DNA from: Bradysia coprophila
Taxonomy: Eukaryota; Arthropoda; Insecta; Diptera; Sciaridae
Direction of reading: 5' to 3'
NCBI RefSeq assembly: GCF_014529535.1
Contig: NW_023503373.1
Span: 1,240,001 to 1,304,000 of the forward strand
Length of the DNA stretch: 64,000 nucleotides
Both the position numbers and the translations under genes were made by a program. Positions within the stretch are counted from its first letter, which is position 1; each line of letters opens with the position of its first letter. Shown here one piece after another: positions 46,273-60,838 of the stretch. Below the pieces are notes generated by a model. The model worked only from the letters and a program-made list of their open reading frames with translations. It was not told the DNA's origin and did not search any database.

Positions 46273-48688
46273 GACTTTTATCAAATAAAAAAAAGAATGT
46301 TTCTCGTCACTTTGAATATTGGTCGATACGAATGTGGTATACCATCCATTTGATTTCTTAACTCTTATTTGTGAAAAGTAACATTTTAACCATTCGACAC
46401 AAAGATTTTGATTTATAGATTTAAATGAAATTAATTTTGTAATTCAATGGGGGCTATGCTGAGATATTTAAGATAACTTTATAATGCATCGAAGTGATGT
46501 GCTAGGTAAAAGTAAATTGAAAAAAATTGTTTTCTGTATAAGTCTGTGACAAAAGTGTCTCCATATTCTATAAGACATTTCATATGAATTCAAATCGTTT
46601 TTAATAGTTTAAGACAAACATTTTAACGTAGGAGTAACTACCTAAGTCCCTTTCACCAATCGAAATTGTTTTGATTTATTACAAAAACCATCCAATAACA
46701 GTTTCTCTGAATATACATTCCAAATAAAAGCTAAAAACAGTGGATAACGACATTATTTTTAGAAATTGTTAAAAATTAGAACGAAATTCGGTCACTCTCC
46801 TGCAGTCCTTCGATTATTCATCATTACACTTCGAGTCCAGAAAACTGCTTTTATTTTTCGTCAAAGAATAAACACAGCCAAAACATATACCGACTCACAT
46901 AATAAATAACCCATCCACTCGACGTCTGTGACCATCATAACATATACATCACTCCACCATGTGTGGGTAACAAGATTTATTGTTCAAACGAATTTATCGT
47001 ATCTTGTGTGTTGTGGATGCTTTTGTTTACGAGAGAAAAAACCCTGATTCACCGCTAGCATAACAAAAAAAAAACATTCACTCAACCATTTCTCGTTGAT
47101 CCTAAATGAACATCCAAATCAAAATGGGTATCCCGAATTAAATTTTTGATTGGCTTTCGGTGATTTTCCGCGAACTACTCTGAAACTGATTTTCATCTTC
47201 AATAACAAAGAATGTCTATTTCAACAGAGACAGCGTGTGCTAATCGTTAATCCGTTTATTATGTAGATGTAGATAAATGTAGTGAAACCAATAAATAAAC
47301 GTTTTGTTCAGCTTCACTTAACAATTTGAAGTTGTTAATTATCATATGCGATGGTTCGTGACGTTAAAACGATTCTTTATTTTTCCTACAGATTTTTCAT
47401 TGTAAACCAACAGATTATAGTCTCACTTCTTTAGGATGTGGGCTAAGTTTGTGTTTTCTGCTTGTTACATAATTACAAAAAATTATGTGATGCAGTATAA
47501 TAAACAAGATATCTCTATAGCTCGTCTTGGTTAGTCTTGTGACTAACTAACTCTTTCAGATAGATTTTTTATTGTTGATATGATTACGTTGTGTGTATAA
47601 ATATATATAAAGCTTCTCTCATACAGCTACATCAATGTTTCGTACACAGCACCGAAGTTTAGAATAGAAAAATAAGCAGAAGAAATGAGTTTTGTTGATT
47701 AAAGTTTTTTAATAAATTTTCACCGAGCGCTATTTGTTTCATTGCGCACAAACACTAGGAACAGAACAAATAAATAAAGATAACCGCAACTCCATTGTTA
47801 TTACAAGAAAAACTGTGAAAGTTGAGACAAATTTATCGAGTTTTTAACTACTAAACGACTATAATGAACTGTATTCTGTTCTCCAGCTGATAATACCGAT
47901 AAAATAACAATCAATATTGTTTCGCTTGAAACATAATCTAGAAAATTGAAGAAAAAAAAACGAATCGAGATAATTGAGGATAATGTTCTACCAACGCGCT
48001 ATGGTGGCGACTGCTTTAAAAGTTCCATTCATGAAATGTGTCAAAAACATCCACAGCTTCATGGAAATTCCAGACAAATAGTTGTTGCAATGGCAATGTA
48101 TGTAGACATAGTTAAACGAATTACTTTTATTAATTTTGGTTGGAGGAATGTTGGACGATAAATTCAATAAATTTATTTTGAGAGGGAGCCAAGTGTTACA
48201 GGCTGTAATCACCTGTACTTCATCAAAATGAATTTAAACGACATTTAGGGTCAATTTGTTATAGTTCACACATTTAGTTCACGTAGAGGTCATTTTTAGA
48301 GAAGAAAAAAAAATCGCTAATTTTCCAAATTTTCATATGATAACTAGAAAATTGGTTCTTGGGATCCTGTTAGGATTGCGAGGGAGATTGCGATTTTCAT
48401 TTTTCACTTATATACAAAATAATAAAAAGAGTCTATTCGCACAATGTGCGAATAATCTTTTCTTTGCTATTCGTACACTGTAAGGGAAATTGGTTGATTT
48501 TAAGTATCATTTTGAGGAATGTAATCACATACAAGTGCAGAGGATCGAAAGCATAAATATCGTATCCGTTTACAATAGGTGCATATTGCTGCTAAATTCT
48601 CCCTAATTTCAGGTGCAAATGAAAAAAGAAATACAGAACTTATAGAACAACACCAGTCTTTGAGACTTTTTCCTTATAACAACTAGGA
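46273..48688. other. Intergenic, no gene recognised
   Basis: AT-rich with scattered A/T runs. The short ORF at 47946-48161 has an opposing ORF of equal length and no motif. A small palindrome, ATTCGCACAATGTGCGAAT, lies at about 48433-48451; half of it recurs at the insertion site of the hAT element near 49371. Confidence 0.4.
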
Positions 48689-48822
48689 GATGTTTGGTTG
48701 GATCCTTCTGAATTCATCTTCATACAAATTGTTGGTGTGATCCTATTGAATTCATTCTTATAAAAATGGTGCAGAGAAGATGTTTGAATTGATACTACTG
48801 AATTCATCCTTTATACAAATTT
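48689..48822. repeat. Three-copy short tandem repeat
   Basis: Three diverged direct copies of about 45 bases carry the pattern GATGTTTGRTTG...CTGAATTCATCTT...ATACAAAT. GAATTCAT occurs in all three. Confidence 0.55.
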
Positions 48823-48897
48823 AGTAGCCCTTAACGAAATATCACTAAAAGGGACTGTCCATTAAAGACGTCTAGTTTATTCAGTACTGCCATAATG

Positions 48898-49366
48898 TAG
48901 AGGTGAGTGGGCATGGGCATACCTAATTTTTATGCCCGCCCTGCCCAAAGCCCAATAATTTAAAAAAAAAACATGCCCACGGCGCAGCCAATGCCCAAGA
49001 ATTTTAAAAAGCATGCCCACTGCCCAGCCCATGCCCAAGACCCACATCGGAAGTTTTCGCAAAAAATTTGAAAATTGTCAATCTGAGGCGAAACTGAGGT
49101 TGACAGCACATCGTTCGTGCAAAATTCTAGTAAATTGATGAGTTGGATTTATGTGCGAAAGCCGTTTTAAAATTTCTTGATGAATATTACATCGTACGGA
49201 AAATCTTGACTACACTTAAGACTTAAGTTTGTGGGCTCACACATTTTTGAAAAGTGCCCATTCTGCGCCCTATGCCCACGAAATTGAAAAATGCCCATGT
49301 CCATGTTCCGTGGGCATGCCCATGGGCGTGGGCAGCCCACTTTTATGGGCAGCCCACTCACCTCTA
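48898..49366. mobile_element. hAT-type element rich in GGGCATGGGC
   Basis: 469-bp element with inverted termini TAGAGGTGAGTGGGC...GCCCACTCACCTCTA, flanked by a perfect 8-bp duplication CCATAATG (48890-48897 and 49367-49374). Both subterminal regions consist of repeated GCCCATGCCCA/TGGGCATGGGC-like units, making it far GC-richer there than its surroundings. No transposase is present. The perfect duplication suggests recent movement. Confidence 0.87.
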
Positions 49367-49374
49367 CCATAATG

Positions 49375-52300
49375 TGCGAATAGTCAATTATACGAAGTGC
49401 AATGTGTGAATAGAACTCACCCAATTATAACCCGATGTAAAAACATGAATTACTTCTCTCAGTGAAATGTATGGAGAGTCGACGTATAATCACAAGTTTA
49501 ACGTAGACTTATAATTATAAGTGGAAATAGCAATCCTCCGATTTCTATACATTCTACAATTATTGTAGTGACTTTGTGACCTATTTCGATGAAAAATAAA
49601 CAACAAATTGTTTATTTACACAAACAGTTTGTCAGCGGTCTCAATTTAACACTCATCTACGTAAAAATTCTTAAATTCTTGAAATAGAAATAAAAAAAAG
49701 TCTGCTGAAATGATCGAAGAGAGATAGCCAACGCCTTCGTGTCTGAATTAATCGTTAATTAGTTTTTTTTTCTTCTTTTCTTTATTCTTGTATCGAAACA
49801 TATGCGGATACTATTTTTAATTTCCACCTACTGTCCAACAAAACAAAAAGATTATAAAAAATATATTTTAAATGATTTGTGAAACATCACTCATCAATGT
49901 AAACAAAATCCGATCTCTAAACAGAAACGAGTATACTGCATACACACATATTATATAATAATACATATCGAGAAACGGAAGATGATTGAGTAATTTCGTT
50001 TAGGAAATCATCTCCTCCGTTCAGCAATATCTCAACATTTTTTTCGTCGAGTGGAATGTAGCCAATGTGGCGTTTAATGGGTGCAAACAAATTCCCAAAT
50101 AGTGATTACAATACGGTTGCCAATTAATTCATTTTGTGATAAATTTATTAGCTCAGGCTACCAGCGTACGTTGTTAGTTATACCGTATCGCTGTTGATAT
50201 CAACCAAATTTTTCAGTTAGCGATAACGAAATTTATTGGGTTAATCAACTCGACAGATTCGGAATATTTGGCTGATGGTTGCAGAAATTTGTTTTGATTT
50301 AGAAGACTATTGAATGAAGCGTTTTGGTTTGTGAAATAAGTATGTCTGGAACACCTGTTCAATTAATTAACCGTAAATAGTGATTGCTGTTACAAGGTTT
50401 CCCATCACTAGATTGGGATTCAATAATAGTATTTAGGGATTGCGGTATCATAATCGCATAATTAGAGTCGTGCAGTAAATGATCTGAAGAATTCGGCCCA
50501 ATATCTATTAACGTATCATGACTGTTAAACAAATTAGCTAACCATGTGTATTGGTCATTTGACTCATCAGGCGCCCTTATAGGGAAAATTCCAATAGTAC
50601 TTGCAAAGTTTTAGGTACCGACCGACCTTTTAAAAAGAATCAATTTAAGTAAAAACCTTCTGATACAGTAAAATGGTTGAATAGCTGCAGCAGGTGGAAC
50701 GGGTTATGTTTTAAGCTCTATACGTGGAACAGGCAATGTTTTCAGCTCTACGAAGCTGCAGCAGGTAATATATTGTACCTGCTACAATTCATTACTTTGG
50801 CAAATAATTACCTACGTCCGGTAAGCTTTTGGAAAAGAATGCTTGCTACAGGCAATTGAACGGTACATTATCGTCAATGCAGCAATAATCATAAACATGA
50901 AAGAAAACTTACAGTGAAAAAAGTAAAGAGAAGTTAAGATCATTATGAAAATAGACACATTTCTCTTTGTTCAAAAAAAAAATCAAATTGCTGGCACATG
51001 TTAATCATCAACTTAAACCACGAAAAAAAAGAAATTAAAAGTTCATTTGTGAACATTTGTGTTTAACAAAAAAATATTTTGTTTTGAAGTCAAGTATGGC
51101 TTGTGTTAAATATGATACATTTAGTGAACTGTCTTTACTTCCATCTAAAACACTTTTCTCCAATACACTCGTTTTTCTCTCACATTTTCAGTTTATTTAT
51201 TTATGTTCTGGTTATGTATAAATATATCACAGACTTACAACGAGTTAAAAGCGCTAATTGATTGGATCGATTATAGTGAAACCGAAAGACATTGAGATGT
51301 TAAAAAGTGGAGAAATATGCACTGATTGAGAAGCTGTTTGTTTTGTTTTATAAATAAATAATCAACGGAAAATGAATGGGAGGTAATAATGTGAGGTAAT
51401 GGTTGTGTGCGATTGCATGGTAAGTATTTCATTGTTGTTATAGAATATATCGATTATTGTCACTGTTGCCAGACCTGCTACAGAATTTCCTATATTGGTT
51501 AGCTTTTTTTTATTATATAAAAATGCTGTTAAGTCACTAAATTTCTGGAATATTCGAGTGCAGCAAGGGCTGTGTTGTTAACAACACGAAAATGAAAATT
51601 TCAGACCGCTTTCCCTCGCGTATGTATGGAGAAAATTTAGAAAATGTGTAAAGCGTACGTTTCTTTGATATGATATACGGTGAGAATTTACAAAATAAGT
51701 CAAGGGTGGTGTATCTCCGCCGATCAACCCCACATAAAAATAAATTCGGAAATAGTTGTTAAAACCTTTCCGAAGCAAAAAAGCAAACTGTAAACAGGAA
51801 ACGTAGGGGAGAGCGCTCTGAAATCGTAAGTACCGTTTACGAACGACTTAGAAACAGCAATAGTATAGTCATCTTGACTGGAAACAAAAGATACGAAGAG
51901 CGTCGGGTAGTGGGTAATGACGAAATAGTAGATGACGCACTGGTTCGAAATTTACATTTTCAAGAGTGTGACAGCTGCAGTCGAAGGCGAGTAATGTGGT
52001 TATAAGAGTCAAACTTCCCTTGCATAGTAATGTACTATTCCTCGAAGCACACCACTGAAATGATTTATCGCAATCGCTGGAGGATATTTGAGAGACATTT
52101 CATTTGCACGGGGCTTCGCTAGTTATAGTTCTTGTTTAGGCTTTATTATTTTGACTAGTAGGCTTAATCTATTATCTTCGGGTCGGGCTACAAACTCGTC
52201 ATAAGAAAATCGTTTAAAGAAGGACTTTGAAATACTTGAAACGTAATGGCAAACATCGCGTTAATTCTAATTAGTTTACCGAAATAAAAGTCAATTCATG

Positions 52301-55300
52301 ATCGTTATCGAAACATAAGAGTGAGTGTCCACCAGGCGGATTAACTACATTTTATTTTTAACGTTACAACTCCCGATAATTTTTTTTTTTAATTCTCAAA
52401 TATTTCTTTTGATATTATCCAACCGAAACGTAACACGTCGTTAAAACAACGAAAACAACACAAATACACAATAAAAAATGTGTGTTATCACTCGGCGGCA
52501 AGCAGATAAAATTATATGAATATTTATGAGACAAACGACGACTTATCATCAATAAGGTGGAAATAAAATTGTCTTCGAGCGTAAAAAAAAATCTAAAAAC
52601 AAACAAGTTTGTGATAAATTGAAATTATTGCGTTTATAAGCAGCATCGCGGTTTATTTTTACTGACAAGAAACCGTTCAATGTGAGCTCTCCTAAATTAA
52701 ACAGAAGGGAGTCGGTTTTATTCAACTGTGGGTGGTAAATGCAATTTAATTCACAGCATCGACCATTAATATAGCCGACTGAGCTAATCAAGTCTGTCAC
52801 ATTTTCATTTATATGTCCATTGGAAGCTGAATGTTACGTGTGAACATTGTGATAAATAGGTAAAATTTCTAAGAAAATGTCACCTTATTAACCGCTAACT
52901 CATAGATTAAGTAATAAACTACGACAATACCACTTGCAACGTCATTTTTTATATTACAGTAAGTAAAAAAGAATTCTGTATCGTCATAACCATTCCCAAG
53001 TGACTCTTCATCAAATCTGTCTGCCCCAAACGCAATGGGGTTAAAATCCCTGACATTAATATGGCACACTAATACGGGTTTATTTATGAGAAAATGTTCT
53101 TTTTAAAGGAATGAAGCCTCACACCAATAAATTGTTGTGGAAAGATATTACACACTGCAGAGAACTAATCTGCAAATTCGACGCAAAAAAAAAACATTTA
53201 GATTACATTTCCCGGAGCACGTCGAACAGCCAAAAAACATTTTCATATATTTACCATCGAAAAATGTTGCACATCAACAAATACGATGGATTTATATACG
53301 TACAAATGTCGAAAATGTTACACAAACCCTTAACCCGAAGAAACGTTTCGTTGTGTGTAATTTGTAAGTAGTTGTTTATTTAAAGAACCTTGTCGATTAA
53401 GCTACACCAACCAAAACAAACAGATAAGAAAATTTATGTTTTTCCGAGTTCAATCGATGGATGAACTTAAATTTAATTGAATGGAACGGAAAACATGTAT
53501 AATTTCAAATAAATCAGACAACTTAACAGGAATGTTATGTATCCAAATTCTTCGTCATTCCGTCACATAAAAAATCATTCACCCGAACGTATAAAAAACT
53601 ACCCTACAATTTTCCATTCAAAACTTTGGGCACTTCAATGGAAAAAATCCGGTATATCAACGCAATCTTATCAAGACAATTGAACTCTGGTCAACTTACT
53701 CTATTCAAAACTTTCTCAAATTCCTATGTAGAACAGTCACTAATCCAATTTGATTCTTATGCACAAAAAACAATCACTATTAGTAACAAAACACTGTCGC
53801 CATTAAAAAAGTTTTGCAAAGACTGATGCCTGCCTTCGCGACGATACTGAAGTTGACTAAAGTTTCAAAAAGTTTCTAAAATCGCAAAAGTCAGATCGAA
53901 AGTTGACCTAGAATCCATCTCCAATGGAAATGTCAAATGTATGAAATCCATCTTCGGTTGATGTTTATCGTATTAACAGTGCTTTAGCTTGGGCCTAGTA
54001 TACATAGCTACTATAGTTCCTGGGAGGATCATGAGTTTACCTGCTACAAACATTCTCTTCCCATAAAAATAATGGGATAATTTGAGCTAAATCGCCGAAT
54101 TCTAATTCGAATTAAATATTGTCGTTATAATAAATATTCAATTTCAATACTCATCGAAAAAGAAACTCAGCGATTTTGATCTTGTTAATTTGTACATCCC
54201 AGTGAAAAATTTATACAATCGTACAAGGAATTTATGGCGCCAATATTTGAAACAATTTCTTTAATTGCAGATTGCAGAGAAATGATTACCGGCAGTTTAT
54301 AAGTCGGAATGTCGGAATGTATAGCCTTACAAGGAAATGTTATGAAATCTGTCCAAAAACATTTCGTTTAACTTAATTTGTAGTAAAAAAAAGTCTTATG
54401 AACATTTCGGCTCACTCATATATTTGAAAAGAAGTTGCATTAGCTATATTGAATAGGATAAATTTAGCATTTTAGGAATGGAGAGTTTTTGATCTTTATA
54501 AGACTGTAAAGTTTAGAAGTATACAAAACCTTCATTTCAAGCGAATAAAACTTTTCATCTTGGCAATGTTTCCAAACTTGTGTTAGATCAAAAACGACTT
54601 TGATGAAGACCTAAAGATGACCTTCTATCATTCGCTTATGATTTATTTTCTAGTAGCCATGGTAATGCCGAACCTTGATTTGCGGCCAATGATATTTGGG
54701 AAAATCCGGTTTTTTGGTACGAATCTGTACGATAAAGTCAAACTCATATCAATGCTGGACAACAAAGTCCAGATCTGATGTTCCTTTTAAAAATAGGGCC
54801 AAAATGGGTATCAAACTTACGTTCAACCATTCAATTCACCATTCTTGTGAAACATCACCAAAAACCAAATCGCCAAAAAAAATATTTTTAGCGACTAACG
54901 ATTCACGATTTCCGAAAAGATTACCTACCGCCAGTACAGTGTTCTTTACATTTTTTGTTTTGTATAATATCCAACAAGTATCTTAATTGAATTTTAATGA
55001 CTTTATAACCCTTGTACTTATCAGCAGAATAGTTGGATATAATTTCCGCGTGATTCTATTGGTTGTTAAGTAATGCACCCTCACATGACGTGAGCTCTTG
55101 TATTTAAACCGATCTGAATTGCGAAGAAGAGTTCATTATTCCTGAGACCTCCGAACGGAACACATCTAATTTAGAGCTAGTGTCAGTGTCAAAGAAAATT
55201 TACTAAGAATTTGTTTGAATTGAATAGAGTCCTATTTCTATAGAACAGTGAGTCATTGCTTGTGAAGTTGTTAACATTTATTCACATTTCAATCAAATAA

Positions 55301-55354
55301 ATTATTTAACTAATCAGTAAATAGAGAAGTGAAATTAAATAGACAATTAAAATT
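49375..55354. other. Gene-poor stretch
   Basis: About 6 kb without a recognised gene. ORFs of 60-96 codons occur on both strands with no family signal. Direct repeats of TGGAACRGGYWATGTTTTMAG occur around 50690-50740. Near 55090-55320 a TATTTAAA box (about 55113) is followed by a less AT-rich stretch; it could be a promoter or part of a solo LTR, but I could not place ends. Confidence 0.4.
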
Positions 55355-55445
55355 GAAGAATTTATTCCGTTTTTACGGAAAGTGAAAAAGATATACAGTA
55401 AAAAGGGAAGAATTGATTCCATTTATTCGGAAAGTGAAAAAGAAC
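55355..55445. repeat. Two-copy direct repeat, period 52
   Basis: GAAGAATTTATTCCGTTTTT at 55355 recurs as GAAGAATTGATTCCATTTAT at 55407. Both copies end with CGGAAAGTGAAAAAG, and each contains a small hairpin around its CGGAAAG segment. Confidence 0.65.
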
Positions 55446-55879
55446 AACGAGTTGGAGAAATTATTTTGAAATCAACGCCCGTAAGAACTTCAAAAAAGGT
55501 AAATATAAAAAAACATCAATTTTTCTTCAATTAAAAAAACTGAAAAACTTACTTACAAAAACACTCATAAATTGAGATACAGAATCATATCCTATCATTT
55601 CCGTAAAATGATCCAAATCCTGGATAACGCAAAGAAATTTTATTTTACATAAAACTATTGAGCCTGAAACTATGAAGGCTGACGCCAATGCTGAACGGAC
55701 CCTAAAACGAATCTCATTATAAATTAATTGTAATCGAGTTATAAAAGTGTGAATAAAAGAAGAAAATTTTAACAATTTTGAAAGTCAAGTCAAATTTTTC
55801 AATTGCGGTTTCAACATTTCGAGTGCAACGCTCAAATTTTCAGTTAATAAGCGAATTAGTAAAGAGAAATTCGAAAATT

Positions 55880-57120
55880 TTTATGGAAAATTCCATTGAC
55901 ACGTTAAAATTTTGCAGCCAGGTGCCTTCGTCTACGCGACTTTAACTGAGGCCTCTAATGATTTGTAATATCTGAAAAATCCTGTAAACAATTCTGAATG
56001 TTGCGCCTTATCGATCAATTAAAAATTTGATCAACATTCGTTCATTCGTTGGACCAAATTCGCATAATAAAGGATACGCCAAATACGAATATTAGGCAAC
56101 CTAATTCGTAGCCTGCTGGCAATAGGAAGTAATTGAAATAATTTATAAAAATCAAGGCTCTTATCTTTGTATGGCAAATTCTATTGACACTTTAAAATTT
56201 TGCAGCCAACTGACTTCGCCTACGTGACTTTAACTGAGGCCTCTAATGATTTGTAATATCTGAAAAATCCTGTAAACAATTCTGAATGTCGCGCCTTTTT
56301 GATCAATTAAAATCTTGATCAACAACGATATTCATTCGTTGGACCAAATTCCCATAATAAAGGATAGAACTCTCAGCCAAATACGAATATTAGGCAACCT
56401 AATTCGTGGCCTGCTGGGAGCACCAAGTAATTAAAATAATTTATAAAAATCAAGACTCTTATCAGAACCATAGGCATTCCCGAGACGTTTCGTTTGGAAA
56501 GAGTCGGTTCAAAAGAACACATTTTTCGCAATTAAAAGTTTTGTGGAAAATTCCACTAGCCCCTTCAAATATTGCAGCCAGCTGCCTTCGTCTACGTGAC
56601 TTTAACTGAGGCATCTAATGATTTGTAATATCTGAAAAATCCTGCAAACAATTCTGAATGTCGCGACTTTTCGATCAATTAAAATCTTGATCAACAACGA
56701 TATTTATTCTATGGACCAAATTCCCATAATAAAGGATAGACGTCTCAGCTAAATACGAATATGAGGCAACCGCCTGCTGGGAGTACGAAGTAATTAAAAT
56801 AATTTATAAAAATCAAGGCTCTAATCAGAATCATAGCCATTCCGGAGACGTTTCGTTTGGAAAGGGTTCAAAAGTACACATTTTGTGCAATAAAAAGTTT
56901 TCGTGGAAAATTCCACAAGCCCCTATTGCTACCAGCCGCTTTCGTCTACGTGAATTTAGCTGTAACCTCTAATTTCGTTCGTTACTGTAAATGCTGCGAC
57001 TTTTCGACCAATTAAATTTTTGATCAACAACGATTTTCATTCGTTGGATCAAATTTTCTTATAATAAAGGATAGAACGCTCAGCCAAATACGAGTTTTAG
57101 GCAACCTAATTCGAAGCCTG
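55880..57120. repeat. Four-unit tandem repeat, units of about 290-370 bp
   Basis: Four diverged head-to-tail units are anchored by ACTTTAACTGAGGCCTCTAA at about 55939, 56226 and 56598, and by a decayed form near 56952. Shared segments are GGAAAATTCCAY, TTTGCAGCCA, TAATATCTGAAAAATCCTG, TTGATCAACAACGAT, GTTGGACCAAATTC and ATAATAAAGGATA. Units 2 to 4 differ from unit 1 by an inserted block of about 70-85 bases with GAGACGTTTCGTTTGGAAAG. The units have no conserved ORF. It is a young local satellite-like array of unknown role. Confidence 0.8.
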
Positions 57121-58322
57121 TAAAGTAACGCGTACATCAATGATATAACCAGGACCAAAGTAATTCCAGGAATTTGTTCGGCAAGAGCCGGAAGAGATAA
57201 TCTCTTTTGACGATTTTGACCGACTAAAATAGGCTCCAGTAAATTTACTTGATTCTTCAAAAACAAAGAAATTGTGATTGATTTTCATGTCTCTGCAAGA
57301 CGACCAATTTCTTCCAGTCCCAGCCAATAACAACACAGATAGTGCGGGTGGGAACTTGTTCAAAGAGAAGAAGTTTGAGCATTTTTTTTGTTTTAGTAGC
57401 AAAACCGTGCATAACGCGTTACATTGCGTTTTGAATGCGCATCGAATGTTATTTTCTGCATTATTATTTTTAATTTTTTTGTTCACACCAAAATAACTAT
57501 CATTTATGGTCGACAGTAACGGTTAAGTAATAAAAACTATGTTGACAATGTGCTGAAGAACAGTGAAATAAAAGAATTCAGAAATAGTTTGACGTAAATG
57601 GAATGTACTTATTGAAACAGGTGAATATACTTTCTGATATATTTGGAAGGTTCCATTTTTTTTCCGCTTTGAATCTGTCAAAATGTTTAAGATTTTTTTC
57701 ACTTTTTGTTATTTAATTCTCATTTTGATTTTTTGTGTGTTTTTTCCAATATTAACTGGTTAATAAACAACCGTCATAAGTTGTCCACATCTTCATTATT
57801 ATTGTACAGCTTATAGTAGTGGCGTCATTGTTGATGAGTTTTTGTTTTGCTTTTTTGAATGACATTGTGTTTCACAATTTGGGGAACTTTTACATTTTAC
57901 GATTGTGATATGCCAGCCAATTTGAAGCCAACTAAATATCAATTTTACCATCGGTTAAAGTGTTGAAGTTTGTTTTTGTTTATTAGTCACTGTTTTGTTG
58001 TGTTTTGAATCGGCTGCTCACGCTCAAATTTTTCCTTTGCTTATCATTTCTGTCATTTCGTACTTTCCATTACGATTCAGTTTTCAACTCTTACATTCGG
58101 AACGAGTCTTCGTCTGGCGGATCTAGTGGAAAACCATTTTTTGCGGATTTCAAATTGTCTATTTGAAGTTATGGTCCTCGGTTGACCTGGAATACAAAAC
58201 TAATTTTTATCTCTTTATTCCAACCAGGGTTCTGTGTAAATTCATCAATAAACCGCATCTGATCATCATCATCAACATTAGTTTGGCATTTTGATTGCGG
58301 CTCTCCATCGAAATCCCGGACA
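57121..58322. other. Upstream region of poly(A) polymerase gene
   Basis: No separate gene. ORFs on both strands near 57106-57496 are chance. The last few hundred bases should hold the promoter and 5' UTR of the downstream gene. An in-frame TGA at about 58256-58258 closes the poly(A) polymerase frame upstream of its ATG. Confidence 0.5.

Positions 58323-60838
<2,516 letters not shown>

Noticed and set aside
55068..55310. Solo LTR starting TGTTAAG with a TATTTAAA box
   Set aside because: No matching target duplication and no defined CA end were found.
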